Counted from the stretch's first letter, positions 47,604-59,289 are shown. The stretch: DNA of 64,000 bases from Akanthomyces muscarius (GCF_028009165.1 NC_079244.1:2232001-2296000); one strand, 5' to 3'. The notes: generated by a model from the letters alone, not told the origin. Numbers and translations are program-made.

Positions 47604-49512
47604 TTAACAAAGCGGTGGAAAGGGTTCCGTCCAGCAGTCGTCCCATGCCGTAGAACCCGATGCCCAAAAGCGCTTCAGTGTATCTCTAATGTGAAAAGGG
47701 AGGTAGAACTCCATGTCTTGTTTCAACCCCATGAATATGTACTCGATGAGCTCCTGGTCCTCGGCCGGTCCGTCCGCCAACGCGACGCCGGCGACGGGCA
47801 GGCACCAATGCAGAGCCAATTTGGCTTCCAGCAGCGGCAGTGCCTCGCGTATGAGCGACATGAGCTCGTCGCGCGCTGGTGTCTTGCTGTACGTCTTGCT
47901 CGTCGCGGCCGACACGCACGCCGGTAGGGTCATGATGGCGTACAGCCGCACGGCAGCACGGTACGCCCGCGCGAGGACGGGGATGACAGGTTTGTCGGGC
48001 ACGCCATATGGTTCTGTCCAGGTTTTCACGCTAAAAGTTTCGATTTCATCGAGAATAGCCTGGCCAAGAGGTTGAATGACGGTCCTCGACTCTCCGCTGG
48101 CGAGTCTCATTCGTAACTTGCTGATGCGGTGCATGCAGAGGAAGAGGGCGCTTGGGCAGGGTAACTCGCTGTAGAATTGGCGACTAAAGACTGCCTCTAT
48201 TTCTTCGAGTGAAAAGTCGTAGATGGGCATAATTTGGTGATCCGGTGGGCTTGTTGTGTTGACGATGACGGCGTTGCTAATATGCGGTATGCGATCAATA
48301 AGCGGATTTACAAAACAAACCAACCCGTTTACTCTGCCAGAGAGGTAAGACGCGAGCACTTACGTTATCACCCATGTGGTTGAGGTTACGGTCAACCCAG
48401 TTTTCAAAATAGTCCCCAGCTTCCATTTCATTTTTATAAAGGCAAGAAAGCCAATGATGTGAGCGCGCCAAGAGGGACCCAGGGTGTACAACTATTCAGA
48501 AAGTCAACTTGTTGTCTTGAACATATCAAGACGTGGACAAGACATTCAAAGAGGGGATCTGTACCTCAGCATTGATGAGAGAGAATATTCGCACCAACAC
48601 AGTAGACATACTAAGCGGCGTCGGATTCTGCAGTTCAATGTTGCAGTTGACATCTTGCAGGACCTCCAAGGCATATTGATGGAACTTGTTCCACTGATTC
48701 CGCGCCGCCGGGAGTGCAGACGGATTGGGCAGCGCGCTGTGCGCCCGCGACAGACGGTTAAGGTACTCGGCCGTGGCGTGTATAATGAAACGAGGCCGGT
48801 TAATATTCTGGATGCAGACTACCGCCATCTTGGCATGCTTGTCGTTGTCAATGTTGCTGAATGCGACAGGATGGACAACCTCATAATCTAGAAAGAGACG
48901 ATTGGTTAGAAACGGCATGGCAGCGTTTAATTGCCGGAGCGACGGAAGACATGCAGTATTTGGCGCATTGCGCAAAGTCGCACTCAAAAGGCTCCAGGGT
49001 CTGCACCCGAAATGGATTGGCTGCCTTGACGGACGACTGCCGCGAGGCAGGGCATATCTGACGCTCTTTGAGCGCATCCGAGGGTTTGCGCCGACCAGTC
49101 GCCGTTCCTTCCTTCTTGGCAGGGCGCTGCGTGTTAGACGCCACGAAAGGGTCCTCATAGCCCTGGCACGTCCGTCGACCTGAGACGCACTTGTTGCAAG
49201 CGGGCTTGGCTTCATCGCACTTGACCCTGCGCGCGCTGATCGATCGCCGGACAACCGTCGTCTAGTTAGCTCATCAGTCCAATCTCAGCTCATCTCTCAC
49301 CGGCCTGGGCACACTATTGCCACTCATGCGAGCCTAGGCGCAAAATCAGGCCGGAAGTATACTCTCACATACCGACAAGTCAAACATCCTGTTTTGCTTT
49401 TGGGTGCCCATTTCTTCTTGCGAGGCTGCTCCGGTGTCACTGAGCGACTAGTCGCTGACGTTCTCGCAGGGCTGGAGAACGCCGATGACGATGTCGACGC
49501 GACGGAGCTCAT
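47604..49512 (-). CDS. Zn(II)2Cys6 fungal transcription factor with apparent one-base frameshift
   Basis: Exons fit at 49512-49373, 49235-48565, 48491-48364 and 48276-47604. The zinc cluster crosses intron 1: KSKTGCLTCRARRVKCDEAK..ACNKCVSGRRTC, with CX2CX6CX6CX2CX6C spacing. The downstream part (PSWRAHIIGFLAFI, then VIVNTTSPPDHQIMPIYDF) matches the fungal-specific Fungal_trans_2 region. Exon 2 is in one frame up to SSVAPAI and in another from NAAMPFLTNRLFLDYE. No GT-AG intron joins the two. Ignoring one T of the TTT at 48926-48928 makes the exon continuous and brings every exon phase into agreement (536 residues). This is therefore either a sequence error or a recent inactivating indel. As written, translation stops at 48881. 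It is divergent from the secreted hydrolase at 50449. Confidence 0.8.
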
Positions 49513-50448
49513 GGTCCGGTTGTCGCTGGATGCGCGCGCCGTATCAAGCTGGCCGCGAACAGGCGGGAGGGGGCGCGAGCGAGAAATCTGGTGCTTGTAT
49601 AAGGGCTGATGAAGAATCCAAGCACAAAGGTCGGTAGTTGCAAGATCAAAGCTGGGAGTGGCTTGATATCTCAAGTGCGGCTCGTGGGGGCTAGTCTTAT
49701 TAGTTTACAACCGTGTCAGCCCCTCCCGGGCCAGGCTCTTTGGAGCTATTTGCTAATGGTAATGCCTGGTGAGCACAGTCAGTATTTTCTTGCCGAGAAT
49801 TCTTTGGATTTGCGAGCTTGCACCTTGCCAAAGTAGGGAATCTTGCCCCATCTACGAGGTTCGATTCATAAATCGTTGCAGTAATCGCCTGTAAACTAGC
49901 TAGTTACGGGCTACAATCCTCCTACCGGTCGCGAAGGAGCGCTAGGTGTCCCTGGTACGGCGAGTCTCTCGAGTCCAACAAGGCTTAGCGCCCGCAGATA
50001 GGAGTGCAAGAATATGTTAGCGAGGCTCGGAACAAGCGCCCCGTTTTCTCACTCGCAGACGGTGTACATGGCGCCATCTTCATCTGATGCAGGAAGCCTT
50101 GCGAGGCTCGTCTTGAATGCGGTGGGTAAGAGGTAGCGGAATTCCCTGCGCATCAATGCCAATTGAAATAATACATTAAGCACCTGCATATTGGCATCGC
50201 CAAGCAACGATGTCATGGATCAAATCCCCACGAATAATTGGGCCAGAGGTTGTGCCTGGACGATGCAGGGTCTGTACGAGCTGTCGCCTGTGCGGGGCAA
50301 ACAGCTCCTGTAGGCGAGCCTTCTTTTACCAGCCTCGTCATCTCCCACTGAGACAGCGGCGAGCTTCCTAAATCACGCCATTGCATTATGAGAAGCTGTT
50401 TCTCGTCATCCTATTCAGACCAACGGAAGAAAACTAGAGGCACCCGCC
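49513..50448. promoter_or_regulatory. Divergent promoter region, Zn cluster regulator / secreted hydrolase
   Basis: About 936 bases separate the two divergent start codons. No gene is seen here. If the regulator were transcribed from further upstream, its frame is open back to 49674. Confidence 0.5.
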
Positions 50449-52250
50449 GTGATGACCCGATACTCCAAACTACCACTTGTGGCTGCGGCCCTGTTGACCA
50501 GCGCCGGACTCGTCGCCGCTGTACGTGCTGGCGCCCAGGCCCCTCTAGATCATCACCAGCCCTCCTCCGCATCGTCGGATCAGAAAACCCCATTCACATC
50601 TGAGCTCGATGGCTATGTACAGGAGCTACTAGATGAGTGGAAGGTCGCCGGCCTAGCCATTGGCATTGTCGACTCTAAAGAATCCCATACCAAGGTGAGC
50701 AAAGCTGTGGGACGGGCGCAATCTTGTAGGCGAAACAATTCTGACAAAACAAAACCGCAATCAAGGCCTATGGATATTCTCAGCTCCCCAGCGTGCCAGC
50801 TACTACGGACACGTTGTGGTATGTGGGCTCGACAACGAAAGCTCAGGTCGCAGCCACTCTGGCCCAGCTCATCGACAATCAGACCCATGCAGCTCTTTCC
50901 CAGGGCTGGCAGACGCCTATCTCGTCTATTATCCGTGATGACTTTGTTGTCGGCAACGAGTGGGCTACTGCACATCTCACCCTTGAGGATGCCGTGAGCC
51001 ATCGCACCGGCGTGGCAGGCCACATCGACGCCTACCCCAACACGCTGAATGGGACGCTGGCGACCTCGCAAGACATCACACGGCTTTTGCGGCACCTCCC
51101 TCTCTCCTATGAGCCAAGGACGAAATGGGACTATAACAACTTCATGTACACCATGCTCTCCCACGCCCTCGAGACGTTGACAGGCGAGCCCCTCCGTCAG
51201 ACACTGAAACGGGTACTCTGGGAGCCGCTCGGCATGACCTCGACGTTTCTCAACCTGAAAGACGTGAACCAGTCCAAGCACAAAATCGCCCGGGGCTACT
51301 TTTGGAACCGCGAGCAGCACGAGTTCGGCGAGTACCCTCTCTGGGACGCGCCCGGCGTCAGCGGCGCCGGCACAGAGCTGTCCACCGTCAAGGACTACAC
51401 CAAGTGGCTCGCGTGCCTCATCCACGAGACGGCGCCGCTGTCCAGGGGCGCGCACGGCGAGATCCGCAAGCCCAGGATGATTGTGCCGCCCGAGTCGTAT
51501 CCGCCGCAGGGCTTCGACATGAGCCTGTACGGCCTCGCCTGGTTCCGCACCACGATCCACGGCCACGTCGTGTACCAGCACACCGGCTCGACGGAGAGCC
51601 ACGGCGCCAACGTCGTCTGGCTGCCGGAGCTCAACTACGGACTGGTGATTTTCGTCAATCAGCCCAATGAGATTCGGCACGTCATTGCGCGCAGGCTCAT
51701 TGAGGATCGAATCGGCACACCCGAGGCTGATCGCTTTGACGTTTCTAGATAGTGAGTGCTCTGACGCCCTTCATGTCTGAGTTAAAGCAGCGCTAATCAC
51801 AGTACTTTTTCTTCGTATAGCTGGAAGGAGATGCTCGCCGCGGCGGAGAAAGCTGTCGACAATGCGATTGACGCCCTCTTCCCCGAGCGACCAACTCCCG
51901 CGCTGCCTTCCACTCACCCGCACAGCGATCTTGTGGGCGAGTACCACCACCCGGGCTACGGCACGCTCCGTCTCCGCCTGGAAACCGATCCAATCAATGC
52001 ATCCAAGGAGATTCTTGTGGCAGACCGCGAAAATCTCGCTTTCCCTACTCAGTGGCGGTTCGAGCACGTGTCGGGAGACTACTGGGTCGTCTGGCGCTAT
52101 AGCTACGTAGACACGGCCAGGCCGAATGCTGCGTATGCAGCCCGCATCGACACGGCAGTGAGCGGCGCTGTCGATAGCATCAGCTTGCAGTTGCCAGAAG
52201 CCGTAGTCGGCAAGGGCCCGCTCGAGATTGTCTTCGCTAGACATGATTAG
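50449..52250 (+). CDS. Secreted beta-lactamase-like serine hydrolase (class C / PBP-like)
   Basis: Predicted 553 residues in three exons: 50449-50694, 50766-51751 and 51821-52250. A signal peptide is visible (LVAAALLTSAGLVAA). The serine hydrolase core starts near residue 50. The SxxK motif is in YVGSTTKAQ (Ser104, Lys107), the Tyr motif is WDYNNFMY (Tyr205), and the third motif is HTG in YQHTGSTES (His354) instead of KTG. HTG is common in esterase- and peptidase-like members. A C-terminal domain of about 130 residues (VGEYHHPGYGTLRL..) resembles the lipocalin-like tail seen in such proteins. The fungal members hydrolyse esters, lactones or peptides; the substrate is not known here. A second ATG at 50452 is equally possible. 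Confidence 0.88.
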
Positions 52251-52379
52251 TTGTGAATCGATGGGCGTTTCCAGAGCCATTCAGACATGGCGAAGCCAAG
52301 CTTTTACAATTCAAGGCCAAAAAATGTTCTTTTAAATCCATATACATGTATGCAAGCCACTCATCTATGAATATCCCAT

Positions 52380-54080
52380 CTATGCTGCTTTCGAGGCCCG
52401 TGCCTTGTTGTCGCGGTGCCGCTTCTCCTTGGCCGCCGTCTTTCGTCGCGTCATCCAGGACCGGTTGAGATCACGTCTATTCTCCCAGAACCACTTTTGA
52501 AAGTCGCTCGTAGCCTGCTGCTGGCCACTCGCAAGGCCAGCATCTTCGCCCTCTTCGTCGTAGCCCTCCTCCTCCTCTTCCTCTTCACCAACCTCGGCCA
52601 TGTCGGCGTCTTCGTCCGCTGGGGGAAAGAAGCTGCGCATGCGGGCGGGGTGGACCGTGTCTGGAGTCGGTGCCGCGCTACGGACATTGCGCCATTCAAA
52701 GTCTTGCTTGGTGTAGGGTGTCATGGGTACGGATGGCATCGCAGTGCCGACAGCCTCCTCCTCTTCTTCTTCTTCCTCGTCTCCGTCTCCGCCAAAGAAG
52801 CTAAAGCCTGCCTCCTTCTTCGCGCCGGGCGTCGTTGCGTCGTTTTCTCCGGTATTAGACCGCTTGTAAAGCGCTTCCAGTGGGTGCACAGCCTTAGGTG
52901 TGGCAGGTGGGGGTGGGATATCAATCATCAAGGGCTTGGAAGTGGCCTCCCCATTCGTCTCCGGTTTGGGCGTTTCGGACTCGTCGTCGGACTCGTCATC
53001 TTCAGAGCCATCGCTGCTCGAGTCTGATGAGTCGCTTCCGGAGCTTTCGTCTTTCGCATCCGCTACCACTTTCTTCACCTTTGGCTTCTTTGCATCCTCC
53101 GTTGGCTCGTCCTCGGATTCCTCCTCTGACGAGGTGTCGTCCGCCGAAGTGTCGCTATCACTAGTGCTTTCGTCTTCAGATTCGGACTCAACAGGGGCCA
53201 CTTGCTTCTTCTTTGGTGTTTTCTTAGGCAGTGGCTTTGGCATTTCCTTCTCCTTGACAATTTCCACCACATTGCCATCCTCATCCACCCAGCCTTTGCC
53301 CTCAATAAAATCGGTCGCGGGCTTGCCCTCGGTCTCTGGAGCAGCCGGTCGGAGGAAGTTCATAAATTTTGTTGTCTTTTCAAATTCGTGAACAGTAACT
53401 TGTCTAGAAGAGCCCTTCTTCTTCTTCTTCTTGGCGCTAGCATCTTCCTCGGGCAGGTTTCGCATCTCATTGGGAGGCATTCGAGTCTTGAGAAGACATT
53501 CCTCTTTCTCAATGTATTTCGACCTCGATTGTTTTCGCTTCGGGTCCTTTTCAGTGCTCTTCGTATCTTTGGCGCTGTCCTTGCTCTTCTTCTTATTCTT
53601 GTAATCGGCGGGTTCCGTCCATCCACGCTTCACTTTGCGGTCGTCAAGCTTGACGCCGTTGACAACGCCCATTTCGCGCTTGCGCTTCTTTGGTCGTTCG
53701 GAATCGTCGCCGTCCTTCTTTCCCTTTGACTTTTTCCCGGTCTCTCCAGCCTCGTCCGCCGATTCGGCCTCGATGCGCTTTTCGGGACGAGCCTTCTCAA
53801 CGCGCACCTTGCTACCCTTCAGCACCGTGCCGTTGAGCTTCTTCTTGATCTTGTCGGCGTCCATCTGGGGCAACTCAACAAACCCAAATCGTTTTTCCGG
53901 AAATGTTTCGAGCGAATGGTACGAAATATTGCGGGCGTTCGGGAGAGCGGTAGCTGGTACGATAATCTTCAGTAGATCGGCGTCAAACGGGGTGATGTGC
54001 AGGCGAACAAAGCCGTCCCCTGTTATCTCTGGAGACGCGGCGCGCGAGTTCTTTGGCTCTTCTGCAGCCTCTGTCGTCAT
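52380..54080 (-). CDS. Nucleolar RRM protein, Nop8-like
   Basis: Intronless 566-residue protein. An RNA-recognition-motif-like domain occupies about residues 24-95 (FVRLHITPFDADLLKIIV, then RFGFVELP and LNGTVLKGSKVRVEKARP). Long Lys-rich and Ser/Asp/Glu tracts follow. The C-terminus has HPLEALYKR and a conserved-looking end, DFQKWFWENRRDLNRSWM, followed by a basic RRKTAAKEKRHRDNK tail. This arrangement matches the fungal Nop8 / SRP40-annotated group of 60S ribosome assembly factors in the nucleolus. The assignment is by architecture, so the exact orthology is moderate. It is convergent with the hydrolase gene (130-base gap). Confidence 0.75.
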   Translation of the reverse strand: MTTEAAEEPKNSRAASPEITGDGFVRLHITPFDADLLKIIVPATALPNARNISYHSLETFPEKRFGFVELPQMDADKIKKKLNGTVLKGSKVRVEKARPEKRIEAESADEAGETGKKSKGKKDGDDSERPKKRKREMGVVNGVKLDDRKVKRGWTEPADYKNKKKSKDSAKDTKSTEKDPKRKQSRSKYIEKEECLLKTRMPPNEMRNLPEEDASAKKKKKKGSSRQVTVHEFEKTTKFMNFLRPAAPETEGKPATDFIEGKGWVDEDGNVVEIVKEKEMPKPLPKKTPKKKQVAPVESESEDESTSDSDTSADDTSSEEESEDEPTEDAKKPKVKKVVADAKDESSGSDSSDSSSDGSEDDESDDESETPKPETNGEATSKPLMIDIPPPPATPKAVHPLEALYKRSNTGENDATTPGAKKEAGFSFFGGDGDEEEEEEEEAVGTAMPSVPMTPYTKQDFEWRNVRSAAPTPDTVHPARMRSFFPPADEDADMAEVGEEEEEEEGYDEEGEDAGLASGQQQATSDFQKWFWENRRDLNRSWMTRRKTAAKEKRHRDNKARASKAA

Positions 54081-55042
54081 CTCCAGTCCTGGGGTACGAA
54101 GCGCAGGCCTGAAATGACTTTTTTGGTGCCAAAGCTGGATGGGCCTTTTTTTTCAGGATGAAGATAAAATTCGATGCCAGGTCAACTTTTTAGCGGGCCC
54201 CGAGATAGATTTAGCCTGCCCACTGTTCTGGGCCGCTAGTTATCACAGACTGGTCGCCGATCCACCACCCTGAATCAAGCCAACTGATTGTCATGTAAAG
54301 TAAGAAGACTGATTTTACGAAACAGGAGCATTGATGTAGCTCATGAACCTCTGTTCTCAACGGGACAAATGTTATAAAGTCCGTCACGATAGTGGAGCAT
54401 GGTGTACATAGGTAACTGGTTTCCCGATGCTCGATACCAAGGCATCACTGGATGACGCAGACACGATTGCGACAGAAGCGAGCTGCTGACAACAATGAAA
54501 AAAAAAACACCTTCCAGTCTCTTAATTGATTTTTCTTCTAAATTTGCAGTACTTCCTTCCTACTTCGTCTTCAATATCAGATTTTTAAGGTCAATTAACC
54601 ACGCAATGTCTAGATCAGTTAACAGAGCAATGGAGCGAATTGCACTAAGGCGCCGTTGAGTAGCTCGTCTTTAGACATGGCTTTACGCGCCCGTTATGCT
54701 TTTCGACATATTATGAAAGATTCGAAAGCGTGTAGGTCGTGGCAAGCTGCGTGTAAGTCACGCAGGTGAACAAAGCTGACCTCGTTGGGATTCACATATG
54801 TCTCAAGGCCACAGCCATGAACCATTGAAATATATGAAATCTTCATATTTAAAAAAGTATTGTAAAAATGAATCAATGTTCTTCCTTGTCAAATCTTACA
54901 TCGTGACATACAATATAATTACAAACACTTCCACCATTGAGAGGAGAGGAAAAGAGAAGGCCTCGTTACATGTGTCGCATCGCTAGTCCGTGAAAAATGC
55001 AAATCCCAGTATAAAAACAGTCAAAAGGACGCCACGGTTCGC
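54081..55042. other. Intergenic, about 960 bases
   Basis: AT-rich spacer between two minus-strand genes. It holds the Nop8-like promoter on its left side and the heme lyase 3' UTR on its right. No gene seen. Confidence 0.5.
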
Positions 55043-56185
55043 TTAGCCAAAAGGCTTGGGCGAGTTGTGACGGAAGAATGGTTGCGGGTTCTGCTCTCGT
55101 ACGTCACCACCGATGGCCTTCCACCAAACGTCACTGCTCCAGCGGATGATTCTCTCGGCGGCTCCCTGAGGTGTAGCCGCGGGGCGAACATCGAGGTAGA
55201 AAACAGGCTCATCGTTATCGTTCTCCTCAGCCTCGCCAGAGTAGTAGTCAATGACGTATCGAATCTGCTGCTGCTCGCCGTTGACATCGCGCGAGACGTA
55301 CCAGTCGTGTCGGTCAAAAGGAGGCTCGGTTCTATACAATGTTAGACAAATTCTACCCTTTGGCAAATGCCACAGCAAAAACCTACCCAAACTTGGATGG
55401 GTAAATCCAGCCCAGAACCTGGAGCATGGCCGCCTTGGGCGTCATGTCCTTTGGTCTACCTTGGAATCGGATGAGACTGGGATCGGGCTCCTTTCCGTCC
55501 CAGTTGCGATCCATCTCCTCGTCGAAATGCTCCTCGCCGCGCTTGCACAGCTGCCAGCCTCTGTAGAGACCGCGGTGGAAGCGCTGCTCCCAGCCAACAA
55601 TCTCCGCCCAGGCGCCCTCGTTGAGGAAGTTGTGAACCGAGACCATGGATTCGACGGCTGTGATGTCGGTGTCTGTGTAGCCCTTGCGCAGTAGCGCATT
55701 GTACATTTGCTGCGGGGACGGGTACTCCCACGTGCCGTCGCCGTCGCCCTTGGGGATCGTCGACTCTTCTCGTGACGTCGGTAGTGCAACCTTTTGGTTG
55801 AGCGCCGGCTTTTGCGACAGGTCGGGGAACATGTAGTTGAGAGGGTTGAGCTGCGACAGGATGGATTTGGGCTCCGAGGCGGCTTCGGGCTTCGAGGTGC
55901 CCGCAGCAATGGCCGCGGCGCGCTGATCGTGAGGAACAGGGCAGCCGGAGGTGGAAGGAATCGGGGGCGCGGGTTTCGTCGTTTCAACTTGAGCGTTCAG
56001 CTTGTCGAGCGACTTTTTGTGCATCGGGCAGCCAGCCTATTGACGAAGTTGGTTAGCTGTCAACGGCCAACTGTCTTGAGTGCGCGCGCAATACTTACAG
56101 GAGGCTCCTTGCCAGCAAAGCCGGCGGGGTGGCCGCTGGGGATCTGCCCGACGACAGGTATCTGATCAGCCCAGAACCATCCCAT
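55043..56185 (-). CDS. Holocytochrome c-type synthase (cytochrome c heme lyase)
   Basis: Predicted 341-residue enzyme in three exons: 56185-56099, 56036-55387 and 55331-55043. It attaches heme covalently to apocytochrome c (or c1) in the mitochondrial intermembrane space. Two CP heme-regulatory motifs are visible near the N-terminus, AGCPMH (Cys32) and SGCPVPH (Cys61). The core has [14 protein letters not shown], the heme-binding histidine in [18 protein letters not shown] (His164), [10 protein letters not shown] and [10 protein letters not shown]. It ends with [11 protein letters not shown]. Fungi carry two paralogues, CYC3 for cytochrome c and CYT2 for c1, and I cannot decide between them here. 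It is divergent from the UbiB-like gene. Confidence 0.92.
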
Positions 56186-56652
56186 CGTGAGAGTCGTCGT
56201 GTCCTGCAAAAGGAATGGCAATGAAAAACGCTGCAAATGCGCAAGCAAAGACTGGCTGGCGAAAAGGGACAATCAGCGCCACCCGAGATAAAGGGACGGA
56301 GAAATTTCTAATCTTATCGCGTCATGCCGGGAAGCCCGTGGGGCCGGACAGCGCCTTCGCCTCTGTTAGCAGACGCCTGCCACAGTGCCCCCGGCACTAA
56401 CAGCACAGCGCTGCCAGACACTGGAGCCGGTGTTAGCAAAGGTACCTGCTTTTGCTCGTTCTACCTATTCCTTGCCTGCGTTTCCACATGTCGTCACTGA
56501 CTCCGTCAGTGAGCGCCAACACCAGAGCTGTCTTTCGGCACGCGCCGGAACCACGGGCCCCATCAACAACCCATCCTTTCTTTTTGCATTGCCACCGACT
56601 CGAGCATGACAACAACGAAGCATATAAATACTGCATCAATTAGCTCATCGAG
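56186..56652. promoter_or_regulatory. Bidirectional promoter, heme lyase / ADCK2-like
   Basis: A 467-base spacer lies between two divergent genes whose products act in mitochondria. It must contain both promoters. No other ORF of note. Confidence 0.6.
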
Positions 56653-58790
56653 ATGAGGTTTGAGCTTCTGCTCGACCGATTTGCCGCCCGGTCGGGCCTC
56701 CGACAAGCACACGGCTTCAAACCGACATCATTCATCCCCCGGCCGCAATGCGCGCGACAGCTGCATACGCCGCGCCAAATACCGTGGCGCGGCGGCAGAC
56801 GCAGCAACGGCTCTGCGCTCCGGGCTTCGGCCGGCGCAGCCGCAATCGGCACGGCAACGTTTGTCGAACTCGCGCGCAAAGATAACGGCGGTACCGACCA
56901 GACGGGCGAGCACCGCATGCTGGAGCTGTCACGAGAGGAGATTGCGAAAACAATAGACGACAACGACCGCGGGCTGTCGCGAATCGTGCACAAGGTCACG
57001 CTGTTTATAGACTTGTATATTTGGGAGCCGATTTTTACGGGTGTGCGGTTCCTCCACCTGGTGGTCATCTTCGTGCCGGTCATTGTTTCCGTGCCCATCA
57101 TGTGGCTCGGTCGCCGCCTCCCGGAGCGGGACAATGAGCGCCAGGGCACGCTGTTGTGGTATAGCTTTCTAGTCAAGGCCATGGAGCTGGCAGGCCCGGC
57201 GTTCATCAAGCTCGGCCAGTGGGCGGCGTCGCGCTCCGACATCTTCCCCAACGAGCTGTGCGACACAATGTCCAAGCTACACTCGAATGCGCCTGCCCAC
57301 TCGATGCGGGTGACGCGGGCGACACTCGAAGCGGCGTTTGGCGGCCGTCCGTTTGAAGAGATTTTCGACGAGTTTGACGAGAAGCCGCTCGGCGTCGGCG
57401 CGATTGCGCAGGTATACAAAGCCAAGCTGAAGCCGGACCTGACTTCACCGGCCGACTCTGATATTGTCACCAACAAGCAAATGTCGGAAAATGTCAAGCA
57501 TCATGTGAAAACGGTGCTCCTGAGCTCTCCTAGCCGCGTGCCGTCGACGTACGTGGCTATCAAGGTCCTGCATCCCCATGTTGAGCGGACAGTTAGACGC
57601 GACTTGCGCATCATGGGGTTCTTTGCTTCCATGCTTAATGCCATTCCGACAATTGAGTGGCTGTCTTTGCCGGGCGAGGTGGAACAGTTTGGAGAAATGA
57701 TGAAGCTGCAGCTTGATCTGCGCATTGAGGCGGCGAACCTGGCCACCTTTCGACAAAACTTCAAGGACCGATCCACCGCCTGGTTCCCGTACCCCTACAC
57801 AGACTTTACAACTCGCAACGTGCTGATCGAAGAGTTCGCCCAAGGCATCCCGCTCGCCGACTTTATGGAGAATGGCGGTGGCGTGTTCCAGCACGACATT
57901 GCCGACGAGGGCCTGGATGCCTTTCTCCGCATGCTGCTACTCGACAACTTTGTCCACGCCGACCTGCACCCCGGCAACATCATGGTGCGCTTCTACCGCT
58001 CCGCCAAGCCGGAACTGCCAGAGCTTCCCATGCGGCAGGCGCCGGACGTGCCGCCCGCCGCCAACGACCCATCCGACGTGACCGAAGAGGTGCTGGAGCG
58101 CCTGCGGCCGTACCGCAAGGACCGCGACGCATGGCAGACGGAGCTCGCCAAAATTGACGACGAGGGCTTCCGGCCGCAGCTCGTCTTCATCGACACGGGT
58201 CTCGTCACGGAGCTCAACGCGACGAACCGCAAAAACTTCCTGGACCTGTTCCGCGCCGTGGCCGAGTTTGACGGCTACAAGGCCGGCCACCTCATGTGCG
58301 AGCGCTGCCGGCAGCCCGAGGCCGTGCTAGACAAGGAGGTCTTTGCGCTCAAGATGCAGCACCTCGTCCTCAGCGTCAAGAGCCGCACGCTCGCGCTCGG
58401 CAACGTCAAGATTGGCGACATCCTGCAGCAGGTGCTCGCCATGGTCCGCGGCCACCACGTCCGCCTCGAGGGCGACTTTGTCAACGTCGTCATCAGCATC
58501 CTGCTGCTCGAGGGCATCGGCCGCAGCCTCAACCCGGACGTCGACCTGCTCAGCAGCTCCCTGCCCATCCTGCGCCAGCTCAGCACGCAGGGCGGCGCGG
58601 GCGGCGTCGGCGACTTTTCCATGATCCTCCTGTGGGTCGGCCTGGAGACGAGAAAGTTCCTGCAGGCAAGCATAGAAGACGTAAGTTTCGGGAAGCAGCC
58701 TACTCTTGGAGGGTAAAAAGTTGTGTGCACGCTAACGATGATTAGGTTGAACGATGTGTCAAATACGATCTTTTGTCTCCCAACGTTTAG
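56653..58790 (+). CDS. UbiB/ABC1-family atypical kinase, ADCK2/Cqd1 type
   Basis: Predicted 690 residues in two exons, 56653-58680 and 58746-58790. The short last exon gives VERCVKYDLLSPNV. The N-terminus is basic and Arg-rich, fitting a mitochondrial presequence, and a transmembrane segment lies near residues 135-155 (LHLVVIFVPVIVSVPIMWL). The UbiB signature is AFIKLGQWAASRSDIFP (KxGQ, Lys186). An Ala-rich loop in place of a Gly-rich one follows (GVGAIAQVYKA near 246), then VAIK (Lys304), the catalytic HADLHPGN (Asp437) and the metal-binding DTG (Asp514). The GQWAASR form points to ADCK2 and yeast Cqd1, which affect coenzyme Q distribution and mitochondrial lipid balance, rather than Coq8. 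Confidence 0.9.
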
Positions 58791-59289
58791 ACATACAGCC
58801 GTCATGGCAATACGATAGACGATTCTCAAGTGTAGCAAAGGGCGGCGTATATATGGTTTTCACTTTTTCGGGGATTTCCGTCTTTTATAGAAGAGGAGAG
58901 GGCGTGCATCAACAACAGACACGTTTACATAATGGTTAATAGAAGCCACTCCATCGGCAATCCTACTCATATCAGAGCTTCTACTACTTCACTCATGAAT
59001 GTGCCATTGCCCATCAAACGCCGCCATCATAAAGGCAAACAGTTGTGATATGTATATTGGATATAAATGTATGTCTGACGCCCACTTCTCTCAGTGACAA
59101 AGTAACAAACAAGATAACTTTCTCCTGTCGTTATGTACCAAAGCAACCATCATCAACTCCATAAGCCCAGAAAAATAAACTCCATGCATTCGCTAGTAAG
59201 AAAAATGCGGCCGTGATAATAAAGCAACACTGTAAGAGACATATACCGCCTTTAAAGCCATTTTCTTCTTTTGGTTAGTGTAATCGCCT
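58791..59289. other. Intergenic, convergent 3' spacer
   Basis: About 500 AT-rich bases between the convergent UbiB-like and TCO89 genes, expected to hold both 3' UTRs. Nothing else seen. Confidence 0.5.

Noticed and set aside
48364..48491. Alternative reading of exon 3 of the Zn cluster gene (GSLLARSHHWLSCLYKNE frame)
   Set aside because: It fits an alternative donor at 48611 on one side but not the next exon. The frame containing PSWRAHIIGFLAFI fits splice phase on both sides and the family pattern.
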